Assembly: GCA_001304015.1 (NCBI GenBank) | Contig: LJUY01000002.1 | Coordinates: forward strand, 62,001 to 126,000 | Direction of reading: 5' to 3' | Length of the DNA: 64,000 nucleotides | Source: a candidate division Zixibacteria bacterium SM23_81 | GTDB taxonomy: Bacteria; SM23-81 | In this document: one piece after another, positions 20,171-30,309 of the stretch | Layout of the letters: the number at the start of each line of letters is the position of its first letter | Position numbering within the stretch: the first letter of the stretch is position 1 | Translations under genes and position numbers: made by a program | Notes under the pieces: generated by a model | What the model was told of the DNA's origin: nothing | What the model saw: the letters and a program-made list of their open reading frames with translations, nothing else | The model's database searches: none

Positions 20171-21404
20171 AGCGAATGGCGTCCACGGGAACGAGCCTGG
20201 CCGCCTTGCGAGCGGGATAGACGGTCGCTAAAAAACACAGTCCCATAGCGGCAAAGGCCACCTTGGCGAAATCCATAACCTTCATCTCGATGGGCAAGGT
20301 GTTGATGAAATAGATTTCGGCAGGCAGAGAGAAAAAGTGAAAGGTCTCCTGAGACCAACAGATCAGATACCCTCCCAGGCACCCCAAAAGAGTTCCCACC
20401 AGGCCCACCAGCAGTCCCTCTATCATGAAGATACGCATGATGCTACTGGAGGTGGCCCCCATGGATTTTAAGATGCCGATATCCTTTGTCTTCTCCATCA
20501 CCACCATGATCAGGGTGCTGATGATGTTGAAGGTGGCCACGATGACGATGAGGCTGAGAACGATGAACATCCCCCACTTCTCCAAGGTCATCCAGGAGAA
20601 GAGATTTTTGTGCATGTGCATCCAGTCAACGGTATAATAGGGATAACCTAAGACCTTGCCGATGGACTTAGCTACTGCACCTGCCTGGTACAGATCGTCA
20701 GTCTTCACCTGGAGGCCGGTAACCCTATTGCCAAGCCCAAAAAGCCTCTGAGCCTCTTGGATGGAGATGTAAGCCAAGGTTGCATCATATTCGTACATCC
20801 CCGTCTCGAACAGTCCGACCACACGAAATTGAGCCGCTTTAGGGACCATCCAGCTGGCTGCATCGCCGGTATCGCGCAGGCTCAGCAAGGTGACTTTGTG
20901 GTCCAAAACAGCCCCCAGGGCTTCGGCGAGAGTGGCACCCAAGACGATGCCCGGTAAAACGTTTCCATCCTTGTCGGATTGAGATTCTAGACGAAGCTGG
21001 CCATACAGGATATTATTTTCCAGACTCGTCACCCTGGCCTCCAGGGTGGCATCAATTCCCCGGACCAAAATGCCGTCGCTGCGTCGTCCTGAGCGTATGG
21101 CCGCTTTATAATAGATAAATGGTGCAGCGGCCACCACATGCGGCACCTCTTCGACCATGGGAAGGATTTCCTGATATTCCTCTATACCTTCGTCGTGAAA
21201 AGCTAACACGTTGACATGCGCTGTAGTCCCCACGATTCGAGAGCGAACCTCGCTCTCGAAGCCGTTCATCACGGACAGAACGATGATCAGGGCGGCCACT
21301 CCAACGAAAACACCACCCACCGAAAACAGGGTGATCACCGAGATGAACTTCACTTTGCGCTTGGAGCGCAGATAACGTCGGGCCACGAACAGCTCATAGG
21401 ACAT
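20163..21404 (-). CDS. lolC: LolC/LolE-type lipoprotein-releasing permease
   Basis: A 413-residue MacB/FtsX-superfamily permease. It has one membrane segment near residues 20-45 (SVGGVFVGVAALIIVLSVMN), a large periplasmic domain, and three C-terminal segments (about 270-300, 320-350, 380-400). The opening ELFVARRYLRSKRK matches LolC/E. Only one permease is encoded, as in many non-proteobacterial diderms that use a homodimer (LolF-like) instead of LolC plus LolE. It lies 23 bases after lysS and is translationally coupled to lolD. Confidence 0.92.
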   Translation of the reverse strand: MSYELFVARRYLRSKRKVKFISVITLFSVGGVFVGVAALIIVLSVMNGFESEVRSRIVGTTAHVNVLAFHDEGIEEYQEILPMVEEVPHVVAAAPFIYYKAAIRSGRRSDGILVRGIDATLEARVTSLENNILYGQLRLESQSDKDGNVLPGIVLGATLAEALGAVLDHKVTLLSLRDTGDAASWMVPKAAQFRVVGLFETGMYEYDATLAYISIQEAQRLFGLGNRVTGLQVKTDDLYQAGAVAKSIGKVLGYPYYTVDWMHMHKNLFSWMTLEKWGMFIVLSLIVIVATFNIISTLIMVVMEKTKDIGILKSMGATSSSIMRIFMIEGLLVGLVGTLLGCLGGYLICWSQETFHFFSLPAEIYFINTLPIEMKVMDFAKVAFAAMGLCFLATVYPARKAARLVPVDAIRYE

Positions 21405-21427
21405 AGACGCATATCCCCTGGCTCTCT

Positions 21428-22894
21428 TCAGAACTTCTCCTGCCTCATGTGGGGAAAGAGAATCACATCTCTGATGGATGGCGCATCGGCGAGCAACATC
21501 ACCAAACGGTCGATGCCCATCCCCAAACCCCCAGTGGGTGGCATCCCATATTCTAGGGCCCGGAGAAAATCCTCATCTAAGACCTGCGCTTGGTCATCTC
21601 CGGCCCGACGAAGCTTCATTTGCTCCTGGAAGCGCTGTCGCTGGTCAAGGGGATCGTTTAGCTCGCTGAAGGCGTTGGCCAGCTCTTTACCGGCAGTGAA
21701 GAACTCGAACCGTTCCACCAAGTCCGAATGTTTGCGATGCCGCTTGGCCAGGGGAGCGCTCTCCAAGGGATAATCGATGACGAAGGTCGGTTGGATGAGC
21801 TCGGGTTCCACCACGGCGTCGAAAAGCGATTCCAATAATCGGCTGCGATGGATCCCTTCACGGGCCTCTATTTCTCGCTGGGCCAGCGACTCTCTGAGCT
21901 CTCTGACTCCCCACTGAGAGACATCCTGGCCCAGACGTCCATTGAGGGCGTCAAAGAACGAAATACGTTTCCATGGCGGGGTCAGATCGAGAACGTGGTC
22001 CCCGTATCGAATCTGAAGAGAGCCAACCACCTCCTGGGCCACATGGGGGATCATCTCCTCCATAAGCGCCATCATGTCCTCGTAGTCGGCATACGCTTGA
22101 TACAGCTCCAGAAGTGTGAACTCGGGATTGTGGTCTCGATCAATCCCCTCATTTCGAAAATTTTTAGAGAGCTCGTAGACCCGGTCGAAGCCCCCAACAA
22201 TCAAACGCTTCAGGTAGAGCTCATCCGCAATACGCAGAAAGAGCTTTATACCTAAGGCCTTGTGCCGGGTCACAAAGGGTTGGGCGAAAGCCCCTCCATA
22301 AATGGGCTGAAGAACTGGAGTCTCGACCTCCAAGAACCCGCGCTCGTCTAAAAAACAGCGCACCGCCCTGATGACCTGTGTTCTCAACTGAAAAAGCTCT
22401 TTGACGTGAACGTTGGCGATGAGATCCAGGTACCGCTGGCGATAACGAATCTCCTTATCTCTGAGTCCGTGCCACTTTTCGGGCAGAAGTCGGAGGGACT
22501 TGGCCAAGAGAGAATATCCCTGAACGCGAACCGTGACCTCCCCAGTTTTCGTCTTGAACACGGACCCCCATGCGCCGATGATGTCGCCGACATCCAGGAA
22601 CCGAAACAGCGTAAATAGCTCCTCTCCCACCTCTTCCTGGCGCATATAGATCTGAATTTTGCCGGTCCTATCCAGGATGTGTGCGAAATTGCTCCTCCCG
22701 TGTTCCCGTGCCGAGATCATTCGCCCGGCGACGCGCACCTGTCGTTCCGAGACCATCAGGTCTTTGAATTCCTGAAGAACCTCTGCAGACAGATGGGTTC
22801 GGGAAAAATTATGCGGGAAGGGATCCAGACCCTTCTTCCGCAACTTCTCTAGTTTTTCAAGTCGTTGTTGACGTAGATCGCTTTTCGGCTCCAC
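21428..22894 (-). CDS. lysS: Lysyl-tRNA synthetase, class II
   Basis: A 488-residue class II enzyme with N-terminal OB-fold anticodon-binding domain (about 50-150) and catalytic core motifs: VRCFLDERGFLEVETP (motif 1), FRNEGIDRDHNPEFTLLE (motif 2) and GLGMGIDRLVML (motif 3). Length is usual for the family. The start is GTG with AAAGGGTG upstream. It has its own near-consensus promoter but follows prfB, a neighbour pair also known in E. coli. Confidence 0.97.
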   Translation of the reverse strand: MEPKSDLRQQRLEKLEKLRKKGLDPFPHNFSRTHLSAEVLQEFKDLMVSERQVRVAGRMISAREHGRSNFAHILDRTGKIQIYMRQEEVGEELFTLFRFLDVGDIIGAWGSVFKTKTGEVTVRVQGYSLLAKSLRLLPEKWHGLRDKEIRYRQRYLDLIANVHVKELFQLRTQVIRAVRCFLDERGFLEVETPVLQPIYGGAFAQPFVTRHKALGIKLFLRIADELYLKRLIVGGFDRVYELSKNFRNEGIDRDHNPEFTLLELYQAYADYEDMMALMEEMIPHVAQEVVGSLQIRYGDHVLDLTPPWKRISFFDALNGRLGQDVSQWGVRELRESLAQREIEAREGIHRSRLLESLFDAVVEPELIQPTFVIDYPLESAPLAKRHRKHSDLVERFEFFTAGKELANAFSELNDPLDQRQRFQEQMKLRRAGDDQAQVLDEDFLRALEYGMPPTGGLGMGIDRLVMLLADAPSIRDVILFPHMRQEKF

Positions 22895-22936
22895 CCATCA
22901 CCCTTTCGGCGCGTATTTTCAGTGACTCTATAAAAA

Positions 22937-22965
22937 AATATAACACCTCTCCATAGGGGTGTCAA
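22937..22965 (-). promoter_or_regulatory. Strong sigma-70 type promoter for lysS and downstream genes
   Basis: Minus strand: consensus -35 TTGACA (22965-22960), 17-base spacer, -10 TATATT (22942-22937), about 40 bases before the lysS start. It may drive lysS-lolC-lolD-mcsA-mcsB-clpC. Confidence 0.85.
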
Positions 22966-23018
22966 GGGAAAAGCAGGGCTCAGCCCCTCAGCTTGGTTCC
23001 TGGAGACAGATCACCCGC

Positions 23019-24111
23019 TCAATGAGAGGTGAGATAGGCTTGGATGAAATCATCTAGCTCCCCATCCAGAACCGCTTGGGCATTACCGATTTCCTTGTCC
23101 GTCCTATGGTCCTTGACCATGGTATAGGGGTGTAACACATAAGATCGTATCTGGCTGCCCCACTCGATCTTTTTCTTTTGGCCCTCTCGTTCCGCTTTTT
23201 CACTCATCTCTTGTTCCAGGTAATGCTGGTAGAGGCGAGCACGCAAGACCTTCAGGGCATTTTCCCGATTGCGATGCTGAGAGCGCTCCGCCTGACACTG
23301 TACCACGATACCCGTGGGAAGGTGCGTGATGCGCACTGCCGAGTCGGTTTTGTTGACATGCTGGCCTCCTGCCCCGCTGGCCCGGAAGGTGTCCACTCGC
23401 AAATCCGATGGGTCGACCTCTACCTCGATGGCATCCTCCACCTCGGGATACACAAAGACAGAGGCGAAAGAAGTGTGGCGTCGTTTGTTGGCATCGAAAG
23501 GGGAGATGCGCACCAAACGATGGACTCCGATCTCCGCCTTGAGATATCCATAGGCGAATTCGCCCTGCACCTCGACCGTCACGTTCTTGATGCCGGCCTC
23601 ATCGCCCGGCTGGAGGTCTAAAACCCGAGTTGCATACTCCCTGCGTTCCGCCCAGCGCAGGTACATGCGCATGAGCATTTGAGCCCAATCCTGTGATTCT
23701 GTGCCGCCAGCTCCTGAGTGGATGTTCACAATGGCGTCTTTGCGGTCGTCTACTCCTCCCAAAGTGTGCTGAAATTCTATCTCAGAAAGGCCATGCTCAA
23801 GCTGGCCCAGCTCCTTCTCCACCTCTCGGGCGGCCTGCTCATCGTCTTCTTCCTCCGCCAGCTGGAGAAATTCGGCCAACTCCTTCTGCTGACGGTGAAG
23901 CTGAGCCCATTGATCAACCCATCTCTTCTGTACCTTGACCGTCTCCACCACCGTCTGAGCTCTCTCGCTGTTATCCCAAAATCCGGGGGCGGCCATCTCC
24001 TTTTCCAGCTGGGCGACCTCCCGCTCCTTGGTTGCTAAGTCAAAGAAAATCCCTTGCTTTTGTCAACCTCTCATCACATTCCTGTAGCCTGAGGCGCAAT
24101 TCGCTGAACAT
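23019..24111 (-). CDS. prfB: Peptide chain release factor 2 (programmed +1 frameshift)
   Basis: The gene is in two frames. Translation starts at ATG 24111 (GGAGG four bases upstream), runs 23 codons to a TGA at 24042-24040, and must shift +1 to continue from 24041 to the stop at 23019, giving about 363 residues, close to E. coli RF2 (365). The downstream part shows the RF2-specific SPF tripeptide (RISPFDANKRR) that reads UGA/UAA, and the GGQ hydrolysis motif (SGAGGQHVNKT). The sequence spanning the shift (RDFL then DLATKEREVAQ) aligns naturally with other RF2 proteins, confirming the shift rather than a pseudogene. It lies 17 bases after tyrS and before lysS. Confidence 0.96.
24039..24057 (-). 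promoter_or_regulatory. prfB programmed +1 frameshift site
   Basis: Minus-strand CTT TGA C (24045-24039) is the universally conserved RF2 slip site. A purine-rich AAGGGA a few bases upstream acts as the internal Shine-Dalgarno stimulator. Low RF2 lets the ribosome slip past the UGA, giving autoregulation. Confidence 0.95.
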
Positions 24112-24128
24112 GAGCCCTCCTTTTCTCA

Positions 24129-25346
24129 CTAGGTTTTGCGTATAACCCGTAGGAATCTTCTTTTGCCCACCTTCAGGGTCAACTCCCGATTCACATCGAG
24201 CTCGAGATTCTCATTAGCCACGCGCTGACCGTTAATGGTCACCCCCCCTTGAGCGATAAGCCGCCGCGCCTCGCCGTTGCTGGAGGCCATTCCACTGGCT
24301 GTCAACAATTTGACGATCCAGATGGGAAGATCCTCGGCTGAAACTTGGAAAAGGGGGATCTCATTGGGCAGGCAGCGATCTTGGAAAACCCGCTTGAATT
24401 CCTCCTGGGCAGCCTTGGCAGACTTTGAGTCGTGATACATGGTGACAATCTCTTGGGCCAACCTCATCTTCAAGTCCCGGGGATTGACCTCTGTTCCCTT
24501 CATCTGGTTTTCCATGGTTTCCAGCTCAACCAAGGGAACGTCCGTGCACAGCCGGAAATAGGGAATGATCAACTCGTCGGGAATGGACATGGTTTTGCCG
24601 AACATCTCGTTGGGGGGCTCGCAGATGCCTATGTAATTGCCCAAGCTTTTGCTCATCTTCTCCACCCCATCGGTGCCCACCAATAACGGCATGGTAATCA
24701 CCACCTGAGGTTCCTGTCCATACTCCCGCTGTATTTCTCGGCCCACCAGAAGATTGAAGATCTGGTCCGTTCCCCCCAGCTCCACATCGGCATGCAGGGC
24801 CACGGAGTCGTAGCCCTGCACCAGGGGATACAGGAACTCCAAGACGCTGATGGGGCGATTAGACCTGTATCTTTCGGCAAAATCCTCCCGCTCCAGCAGC
24901 CGAGCGATGGTGTATTTAGAGGCCAGCTCCAAAACATCTGCGAAGCTCATCGGATTGCACCAGCGGCTGTTGAACTCGATTCGAGTTTTATCGGGATCCA
25001 GAATCTTAAAGACCTGCTCCTTATATGTCTCGGCGTTTTTCAGCACCTCCTCCCGGCTGATCTGCTTTCGGGACTCCAGCATGCCACTGGGATCGCCGAT
25101 CATGCCGGTAAAGTCACCGATAAGGAAAATAACTTCATGTCCCAGATCCTGGAACTGTTTCAGTTTGCGAATGGTCACAGCACTGCCCAGGTGAATGTCA
25201 GGCGCAGTGGGATCAAAGCCTTCCTTGATGCGCAAAGGCGTATTGGTCCGCACCGATTTCTCTAATTTCACGATGAGCTCCTCCTCGGGCAGTATTTGCT
25301 CGGTGCCCCGCTTGATCATCTCCAGCTGAGTTTCAACTGGAAGCAT
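24129..25346 (-). CDS. tyrS: Tyrosyl-tRNA synthetase
   Basis: A 405-residue class I synthetase. The HIGH-type motif appears as HLGS ([11 protein letters not shown]), and KMSKS is intact ([14 protein letters not shown]). [22 protein letters not shown] is the tyrosine-binding region. A C-terminal S4 RNA-binding domain ends the protein ([20 protein letters not shown]). This form resembles the TyrZ/mitochondrial-free bacterial group with HLG rather than HIGH. It has its own promoter, and prfB follows after 17 bases. No T-box leader is visible in the short 5' region. Confidence 0.96.
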   Translation of the reverse strand: MLPVETQLEMIKRGTEQILPEEELIVKLEKSVRTNTPLRIKEGFDPTAPDIHLGSAVTIRKLKQFQDLGHEVIFLIGDFTGMIGDPSGMLESRKQISREEVLKNAETYKEQVFKILDPDKTRIEFNSRWCNPMSFADVLELASKYTIARLLEREDFAERYRSNRPISVLEFLYPLVQGYDSVALHADVELGGTDQIFNLLVGREIQREYGQEPQVVITMPLLVGTDGVEKMSKSLGNYIGICEPPNEMFGKTMSIPDELIIPYFRLCTDVPLVELETMENQMKGTEVNPRDLKMRLAQEIVTMYHDSKSAKAAQEEFKRVFQDRCLPNEIPLFQVSAEDLPIWIVKLLTASGMASSNGEARRLIAQGGVTINGQRVANENLELDVNRELTLKVGKRRFLRVIRKT

Positions 25347-25401
25347 CTAACCCTCCTGATCGCCATTCATCCTCTGGTTGAATCATTTAGTTTCCTTGGA
25401 C

Positions 25402-25430
25402 ATAATACGCCATGTCAACGGTAAAGGCAA
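25402..25430 (-). promoter_or_regulatory. Sigma-70 type promoter for tyrS
   Basis: Minus strand: -35 TTGCCT (25430-25425), 17-base spacer, -10 TATTAT (25407-25402), about 55 bases upstream of the tyrS ATG. Confidence 0.75.
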
Positions 25431-25472
25431 GAGGAAAATCCTCATACAACCAAGCACTTTTTGATAAGCCTC

Positions 25473-25501
25473 TTGACTTTGTCCTCTGAATTCCCTATAC
25501 T
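25473..25501 (+). promoter_or_regulatory. Sigma-70 type promoter for the PBP1A gene
   Basis: Plus strand: -35 TTGACT (25473-25478), 17-base spacer, -10 TATACT (25496-25501), about 47 bases before the ATG. It is divergent from the tyrS promoter. Confidence 0.82.
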
Positions 25502-25548
25502 TTCGGCGAGACCCACCGATACCTCGCAATCCAGAGCACGAGGACTCA

Positions 25549-27678
25549 ATGCCATTCTCGGCCGCTCACAGAAACAAGAACCAGTGGTGGAGATTGTTCA
25601 AGATCTCCGCTTTGCTCTATCTGTGCATGTTATTCCTGCTGCTGCTGATCGCCATCGTCATCTGGCTCTCCTATCGTTCCGACCTGCCCTCCCTCAGCCA
25701 ATTGGAAAGCTATGAGCCCAGTTTGATCACACGGATATACTCTGATGATGGGAAGGTGCTCAAAGAATTCTACCAGGAGAGGAGAATCCTGGTGCCCCTG
25801 GAAAAAATGCCCTCCACTCTCCGCGACGCTCTCATATCCAAGGAGGACAGAAAATTCTACAAACACTGGGGAGTGGATCTCCACCGCCTGATCGGCGCCC
25901 TCTATGCCAATCTGAAAGCCCTGCGATATGCCCAGGGGGCCAGCACCATCACTCAGCAACTGGCCAGGATGCTCTTTTTGACCAGAGAGAAAATTCTGAC
26001 CCGTAAAATCAAGGAATGGATGACGGCCATCCAAATAGAGAGAAAGTACTCCAAAGATCAAATCTTGGAGATGTATCTCAACCACTACTACTTTGGCCAG
26101 GGGGCCTATGGTGTCCAAGCCGCGGCTCAGACTTTCTTCAGTAAAAACGTCGAGGACCTCACTCTGGGCGAATCTGCCCTGCTCATCGGACTCCTGGGAT
26201 CTCCCTATCGATACGATCCCCTAGAACACCCAGAGGTGGCCATGCAACGCCGGAATATCGTGCTGGGAGCCATGGAGGATTTCGGCACAGTCTCCTCTGA
26301 GGAGGCTCAGCATGCCATGAGTGAGCCCCTACACCTCAATCCCCATGCCTATCAAAGTGGTCTTGCTCCCTATTTCGTGGAGCATGTGCGCCAGTATCTC
26401 GAGGCGAAATATGGAAGTCAGATCCTCTACCAGGGAGGCATCTCCGTTTTCACGACCCTCGATACGCGCCTTCAAGCCATCGCCGAGCAGGCCACGGAGA
26501 AGAAAGCAGAGGAGCTACAAGCCACAGTCGACGCTAAGGCCTCTCAAGGAGACTCTTTGTATATAGTACTCAGCACCACGGCTTCTGGAGAAGACACACT
26601 CGCGTCCAGACAAATCCAGACGGCATTGGTGGCCATGGACCCTAAGACCGGCTATATCAAGGCCCTGGTCGGCGGTCGTGATTTTCGCACCAACAAATTT
26701 AACCTGGCCACCCAAGCTCCGCGACAGCCTGGGTCGGCCTTTAAGCCCTTTCTCTACGCTGCCGCCATAGACAATGGTTTCAAGACCACCGACATCATCT
26801 ACGATGCCCCCATCGTTCTGCCCGCCATGCACGGCCAAGAGGAATGGCGACCGCGAAACTACGACCGGATCTTTCGGGGACCAGTGACCTTGCGGGAGGC
26901 CCTGAGAAGATCCATCAACTTGGTGGCTATCAAATTGCTGCAGCGGATCTCCCCATCACAGGTCATTTTTTACGCCCAGCGCATGGGCATCAAAACCCAT
27001 CTCTCCCCGGTGCCCTCCCTGGCCATAGGCACCGAGGAAGTGAAGCTGCTGGAGATCACAGCCGCCTACGGCGCCTTTGCCAATGGAGGCATTCGCCGCG
27101 AGCCCATCTGGATCTATCAGATTCTGGACCGGGACGGAAATATCATAGAGGAAAACCAACCCTACGAGGAGGAGGTCCTCAGTGCTCCCACAGCCTACGT
27201 GGTCACCAACATGCTCCAGAGCGTCATGGACGATCCTGGGGGGACGGGCCGCACAGCTCGCTTAAACAATTTCACCCGCCCGGCAGGGGGAAAAACGGGA
27301 ACGACGGACGAATACACCGATGCCTGGTTCATCGGCTTTACGCCCCAGATGGTTACCGGCGTCTGGACTGGATTCGCCGAGGGGATGATCCCCATTGGCG
27401 ATAATCAGACAGGAGCCCGTGCAGCGCTTCCCATCTGGACAGAATTCATGATCGGCGCTCATCAGGGGCTGCCCGTAGAGGATTTTCACATCCCCCCCGG
27501 AGTCGTTTTTAAAACTATTTGTGAGGAAACACAACTTTTAATCAACGAAAGCTGCCCCCTGACACATAGAGAAGTCTTTATCAAGGGCACGGAACCCACA
27601 GAAAAATGCCCCCTTCGTCATCAAGATCTGATGCCAAAGGAGGAATCGGAGCCGGGCTCTGAACGCCATTTCTTCTAA
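25549..27678 (+). CDS. mrcA: Class A penicillin-binding protein (PBP1A type)
   Basis: A 709-residue bifunctional peptidoglycan synthase. One N-terminal membrane anchor (residues 20-42) is followed by a glycosyltransferase GT51 domain with the conserved EDRKFYKHWGVD and GASTITQQLARM motifs, then a transpeptidase domain. The active-site serine is in RQPGSAFKPF; the SxN motif is SIN (RRSINLV) and the KTG triad is GKTGTT. It polymerises and cross-links lipid II in the periplasm. The C-terminal tail holds two Cys pairs (CEETQ...CPL, CPL), unusual but seen in some lineages. It is convergent with deoA and their stop codons overlap by four bases. Confidence 0.95.
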   Translation: MPFSAAHRNKNQWWRLFKISALLYLCMLFLLLLIAIVIWLSYRSDLPSLSQLESYEPSLITRIYSDDGKVLKEFYQERRILVPLEKMPSTLRDALISKEDRKFYKHWGVDLHRLIGALYANLKALRYAQGASTITQQLARMLFLTREKILTRKIKEWMTAIQIERKYSKDQILEMYLNHYYFGQGAYGVQAAAQTFFSKNVEDLTLGESALLIGLLGSPYRYDPLEHPEVAMQRRNIVLGAMEDFGTVSSEEAQHAMSEPLHLNPHAYQSGLAPYFVEHVRQYLEAKYGSQILYQGGISVFTTLDTRLQAIAEQATEKKAEELQATVDAKASQGDSLYIVLSTTASGEDTLASRQIQTALVAMDPKTGYIKALVGGRDFRTNKFNLATQAPRQPGSAFKPFLYAAAIDNGFKTTDIIYDAPIVLPAMHGQEEWRPRNYDRIFRGPVTLREALRRSINLVAIKLLQRISPSQVIFYAQRMGIKTHLSPVPSLAIGTEEVKLLEITAAYGAFANGGIRREPIWIYQILDRDGNIIEENQPYEEEVLSAPTAYVVTNMLQSVMDDPGGTGRTARLNNFTRPAGGKTGTTDEYTDAWFIGFTPQMVTGVWTGFAEGMIPIGDNQTGARAALPIWTEFMIGAHQGLPVEDFHIPPGVVFKTICEETQLLINESCPLTHREVFIKGTEPTEKCPLRHQDLMPKEESEPGSERHFF

Positions 27679-29027
27679 GGAAAGGCGCTTTCATATCCCT
27701 CATCTAACCTCACCAACTCACCGATCAGTGGCCTTGGAGGGGAGGGATTTTCAGAAACGGTCAGCGCCTCCAGAAGCTGACTCAGGGCGGCCTGACCCCT
27801 ATTGGCGTCGTTAGCCAACACCACCCCAACCGCTTCTCCACAAGAGACGGCATCCCCCACCTTTTTCATAAAGCGAATACCCACCGCCGGATCTACTTTG
27901 TCATTGAGAGTTGCCCTACCGGCGCCCAGCTGCACACAGGCGCTGCCAACCTTTCCGGCGTCGAGGACCTGAACATATCCCTTGGCCGGACTCTTCAGTT
28001 CTATGGTCAACTTGGCCTGGGGAAGCAAACCGAAATCATCTACCACCCTGGCATCCCCCCCCTGCCGATGAACCAGGGTCTTGAACTTCTCCAAACCTTC
28101 TCCGGAGTCCAGGATGGACCGGAGCTTCTTTTCGGCTTCCAGATGTGTTTGAGCTGCACCTCCCAGCATGAGCATTTGCGCCCCCAAGGCCATAGTCACT
28201 TGAACCACATCCTCCGAACCCTGTCCTCGTAAACACTCGATGGCTTCCATCACCTCCACAGCATTTCCCACCGACCAGCCCAGGGGTTGATCCATGTGAG
28301 TCAGCAGAGCCACAGTTCGTCGACCCATAGCATGACCAATTCTGGTTAGCATCTCGGCGAGCTCTCGTGCTTCCCCAGCGTTTGTCACCACAGCTCCCCG
28401 ACCCACTTTGACATCAAAGACTAGAGCTTTGGGTCCAGCAGCTAACTTCTTGCTCATGATACTGCTGGCAATCAGCGGCAGGCTGTTCACCGTGGCGGTC
28501 ACATCCCTCAAGGCGTAGAGTTTACCATCTGCCGGGGCGATATTGTCACTCTGTCCCATGATGGCCACGCCCACTTGGATTACAGCGTCGACAAACTCCT
28601 GAGGATCCAAAGATGTTCGAAAACCGGGTATAGCCTCTAGCTTATCTAAAGTACCACCGGTATGGCCGAGCCCACGGCCGGAGAGCATAGGAACCGGTAC
28701 GCCGGCGGCGGCCACAAGAGGAGCCAGCACCAGAGACACCTTGTCCCCCACTCCCCCCGTGCTGTGTTTGTCCACAGTGATGGCAGTGATGGAGCTCAAG
28801 TCTAACACTTGGCCAGTATGTATCATGGCCTCGGTAAGGTGTATGACCTCCTCCCAAACCATACCTTTCAGGTAAATGGCCATGAGCAGGGCTGAAACCT
28901 GATAGTCTGGGACTGTTCCCTGCACATATCCTGAAATGACGAATTCGATTTCCTCGGGTGATAGGCTCTCGCCGTCTCTTTTTTTGGCGATGATTTCATA
29001 AACGCGCATGGAATTTCCTGTGCTCAA
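27675..29027 (-). CDS. deoA: Pyrimidine-nucleoside (thymidine) phosphorylase
   Basis: A 450-residue enzyme with the family signature SGRGLGHTGGTLDKLE and the phosphate/substrate segment KHSTGGVGDK. It cleaves thymidine/uridine to base and (deoxy)ribose-1-phosphate in the cytosol. Length fits DeoA/Pdp. It lies 91 bases after deoB, whose product acts on the released sugar phosphate, so the two form a nucleoside-salvage pair. Confidence 0.95.
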   Translation of the reverse strand: MSTGNSMRVYEIIAKKRDGESLSPEEIEFVISGYVQGTVPDYQVSALLMAIYLKGMVWEEVIHLTEAMIHTGQVLDLSSITAITVDKHSTGGVGDKVSLVLAPLVAAAGVPVPMLSGRGLGHTGGTLDKLEAIPGFRTSLDPQEFVDAVIQVGVAIMGQSDNIAPADGKLYALRDVTATVNSLPLIASSIMSKKLAAGPKALVFDVKVGRGAVVTNAGEARELAEMLTRIGHAMGRRTVALLTHMDQPLGWSVGNAVEVMEAIECLRGQGSEDVVQVTMALGAQMLMLGGAAQTHLEAEKKLRSILDSGEGLEKFKTLVHRQGGDARVVDDFGLLPQAKLTIELKSPAKGYVQVLDAGKVGSACVQLGAGRATLNDKVDPAVGIRFMKKVGDAVSCGEAVGVVLANDANRGQAALSQLLEALTVSENPSPPRPLIGELVRLDEGYESAFP

Positions 29028-29118
29028 AAGGAGCTAACGCCCCAGGAATCGCCCCCGGCAAATGAGTTTCTGCAATATGCGGGGGATCCTTGAGGTCCCA
29101 TCTCAGCGGGGTCCTCAC

Positions 29119-30309
29119 TTACTGGCCTGATCCCGCGATCTTGCCCCAAAAACTTTGTCCCTGTCCAGTTCCCGGCAATTGAAAAAACTCCGCTACGGTG
29201 GCGGCTACATCGGCGAAGGAGCCTCTGACGCCGAGAGGCACACCCTTCTTCACATTGGGCCCATAGGCCAACAGAGGCACGTATTCCCGAGAATGGTCCG
29301 TGCTGGGCGTGGTGGGGTCATTGCCATGGTCGGCGGTGATGATCAATAGATCCTCGGTTTGCATCAAGGGAAGGATGTGACCGAGCTGGACATCAAAATC
29401 CTTCAAACCCTGGGCATAAGCCTGGGGATTATTACGGTGTCCCCAGAGCATATCGAAATCCACCAGGTTGACCAGGATGGCTCCACCCGTGACCAATCCC
29501 ATCTGTTCCCGCAGCCGCACCATGGTTTCCTGGTTGCTCTTGGTGTGGATAGCCTGGGTTATGCCCCTACCGGCGAACAGGTCTTCGATCTTGCCGATGC
29601 CCACCACGGGCAGATTCGCTTCCTTCAGCTGGTCTAAAAGGGTCGGGCTTGGCGGGTACAGAGAAAAATCCTTCCTGTTGGCCGTCCGAGTGAAATTGCC
29701 CCTCTGGCCCACAAAAGGTCTGGCAATTACCCTTCCCACGGCGTGCTTCCCGGTCAGCTGTTCACGGGCTACCTCACAAATACGGTAGAGCTCATCCAGG
29801 GGTATGACCTCCTCGTGAGCGGCAACTTGAAACACGCTATCCGCGGAGGTGTAGACGATGGGCTTTCCCGTGACGACGTGTTCCTGGCCAAGTTCCTGGA
29901 TGATGACCGTCCCGGAGGCGGTTTTATTGCCCAGGGTCTCTCGCCCGATGGCTTCTTGAAAAGGTTCCATCACCTCGGGGGGAAAACCGTCGGGATATGT
30001 GGGCAAAGGCCGCTCCGTCACAAGGCCCATCAATTCCCAGTGTCCAGAGATGCTGTCTTTCCCCACGGACTTTTCGGCCATTTTGCCGAAATTCCCCGTG
30101 GGATTAGCCACCCGTGGCACCCCCAAGATGGGCGCGATGTTCCCCAATCCCAAACTTCCCAAATTGGGCACCTGTAAACCGCCTGCCACCCGGGCTGTGT
30201 TGACTAGCGTGTTACTTCCTTGATCTGAATAAAGATGGGCATCAGGAAGCTCTCCAATGCCCACGCTATCTAGGACGATGAGGATGAATCGCCGTGAGTC
30301 TCCGCTCAT
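29119..30309 (-). CDS. deoB: Phosphopentomutase
   Basis: A 396-residue alkaline-phosphatase-superfamily metalloenzyme. Metal-site segments are visible: [16 protein letters not shown] at the N-terminus, the nucleophile region [12 protein letters not shown], and the C-terminal [14 protein letters not shown]. It converts (deoxy)ribose-1-phosphate to the 5-phosphate, following DeoA. The ATG overlaps the end of the slipin gene by four bases. Confidence 0.96.
   Translation of the reverse strand: MSGDSRRFILIVLDSVGIGELPDAHLYSDQGSNTLVNTARVAGGLQVPNLGSLGLGNIAPILGVPRVANPTGNFGKMAEKSVGKDSISGHWELMGLVTERPLPTYPDGFPPEVMEPFQEAIGRETLGNKTASGTVIIQELGQEHVVTGKPIVYTSADSVFQVAAHEEVIPLDELYRICEVAREQLTGKHAVGRVIARPFVGQRGNFTRTANRKDFSLYPPSPTLLDQLKEANLPVVGIGKIEDLFAGRGITQAIHTKSNQETMVRLREQMGLVTGGAILVNLVDFDMLWGHRNNPQAYAQGLKDFDVQLGHILPLMQTEDLLIITADHGNDPTTPSTDHSREYVPLLAYGPNVKKGVPLGVRGSFADVAATVAEFFQLPGTGQGQSFWGKIAGSGQ

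Noticed and set aside
23996-24042. prfB read as a pseudogene or as starting at the internal ATG 23996
   Set aside because: The CTT TGA C site and the aligned upstream 23 codons show programmed frameshifting.
25347-25401. T-box leader for tyrS
   Set aside because: The promoter leaves only about 50 bases of leader with no specifier or antiterminator pattern.
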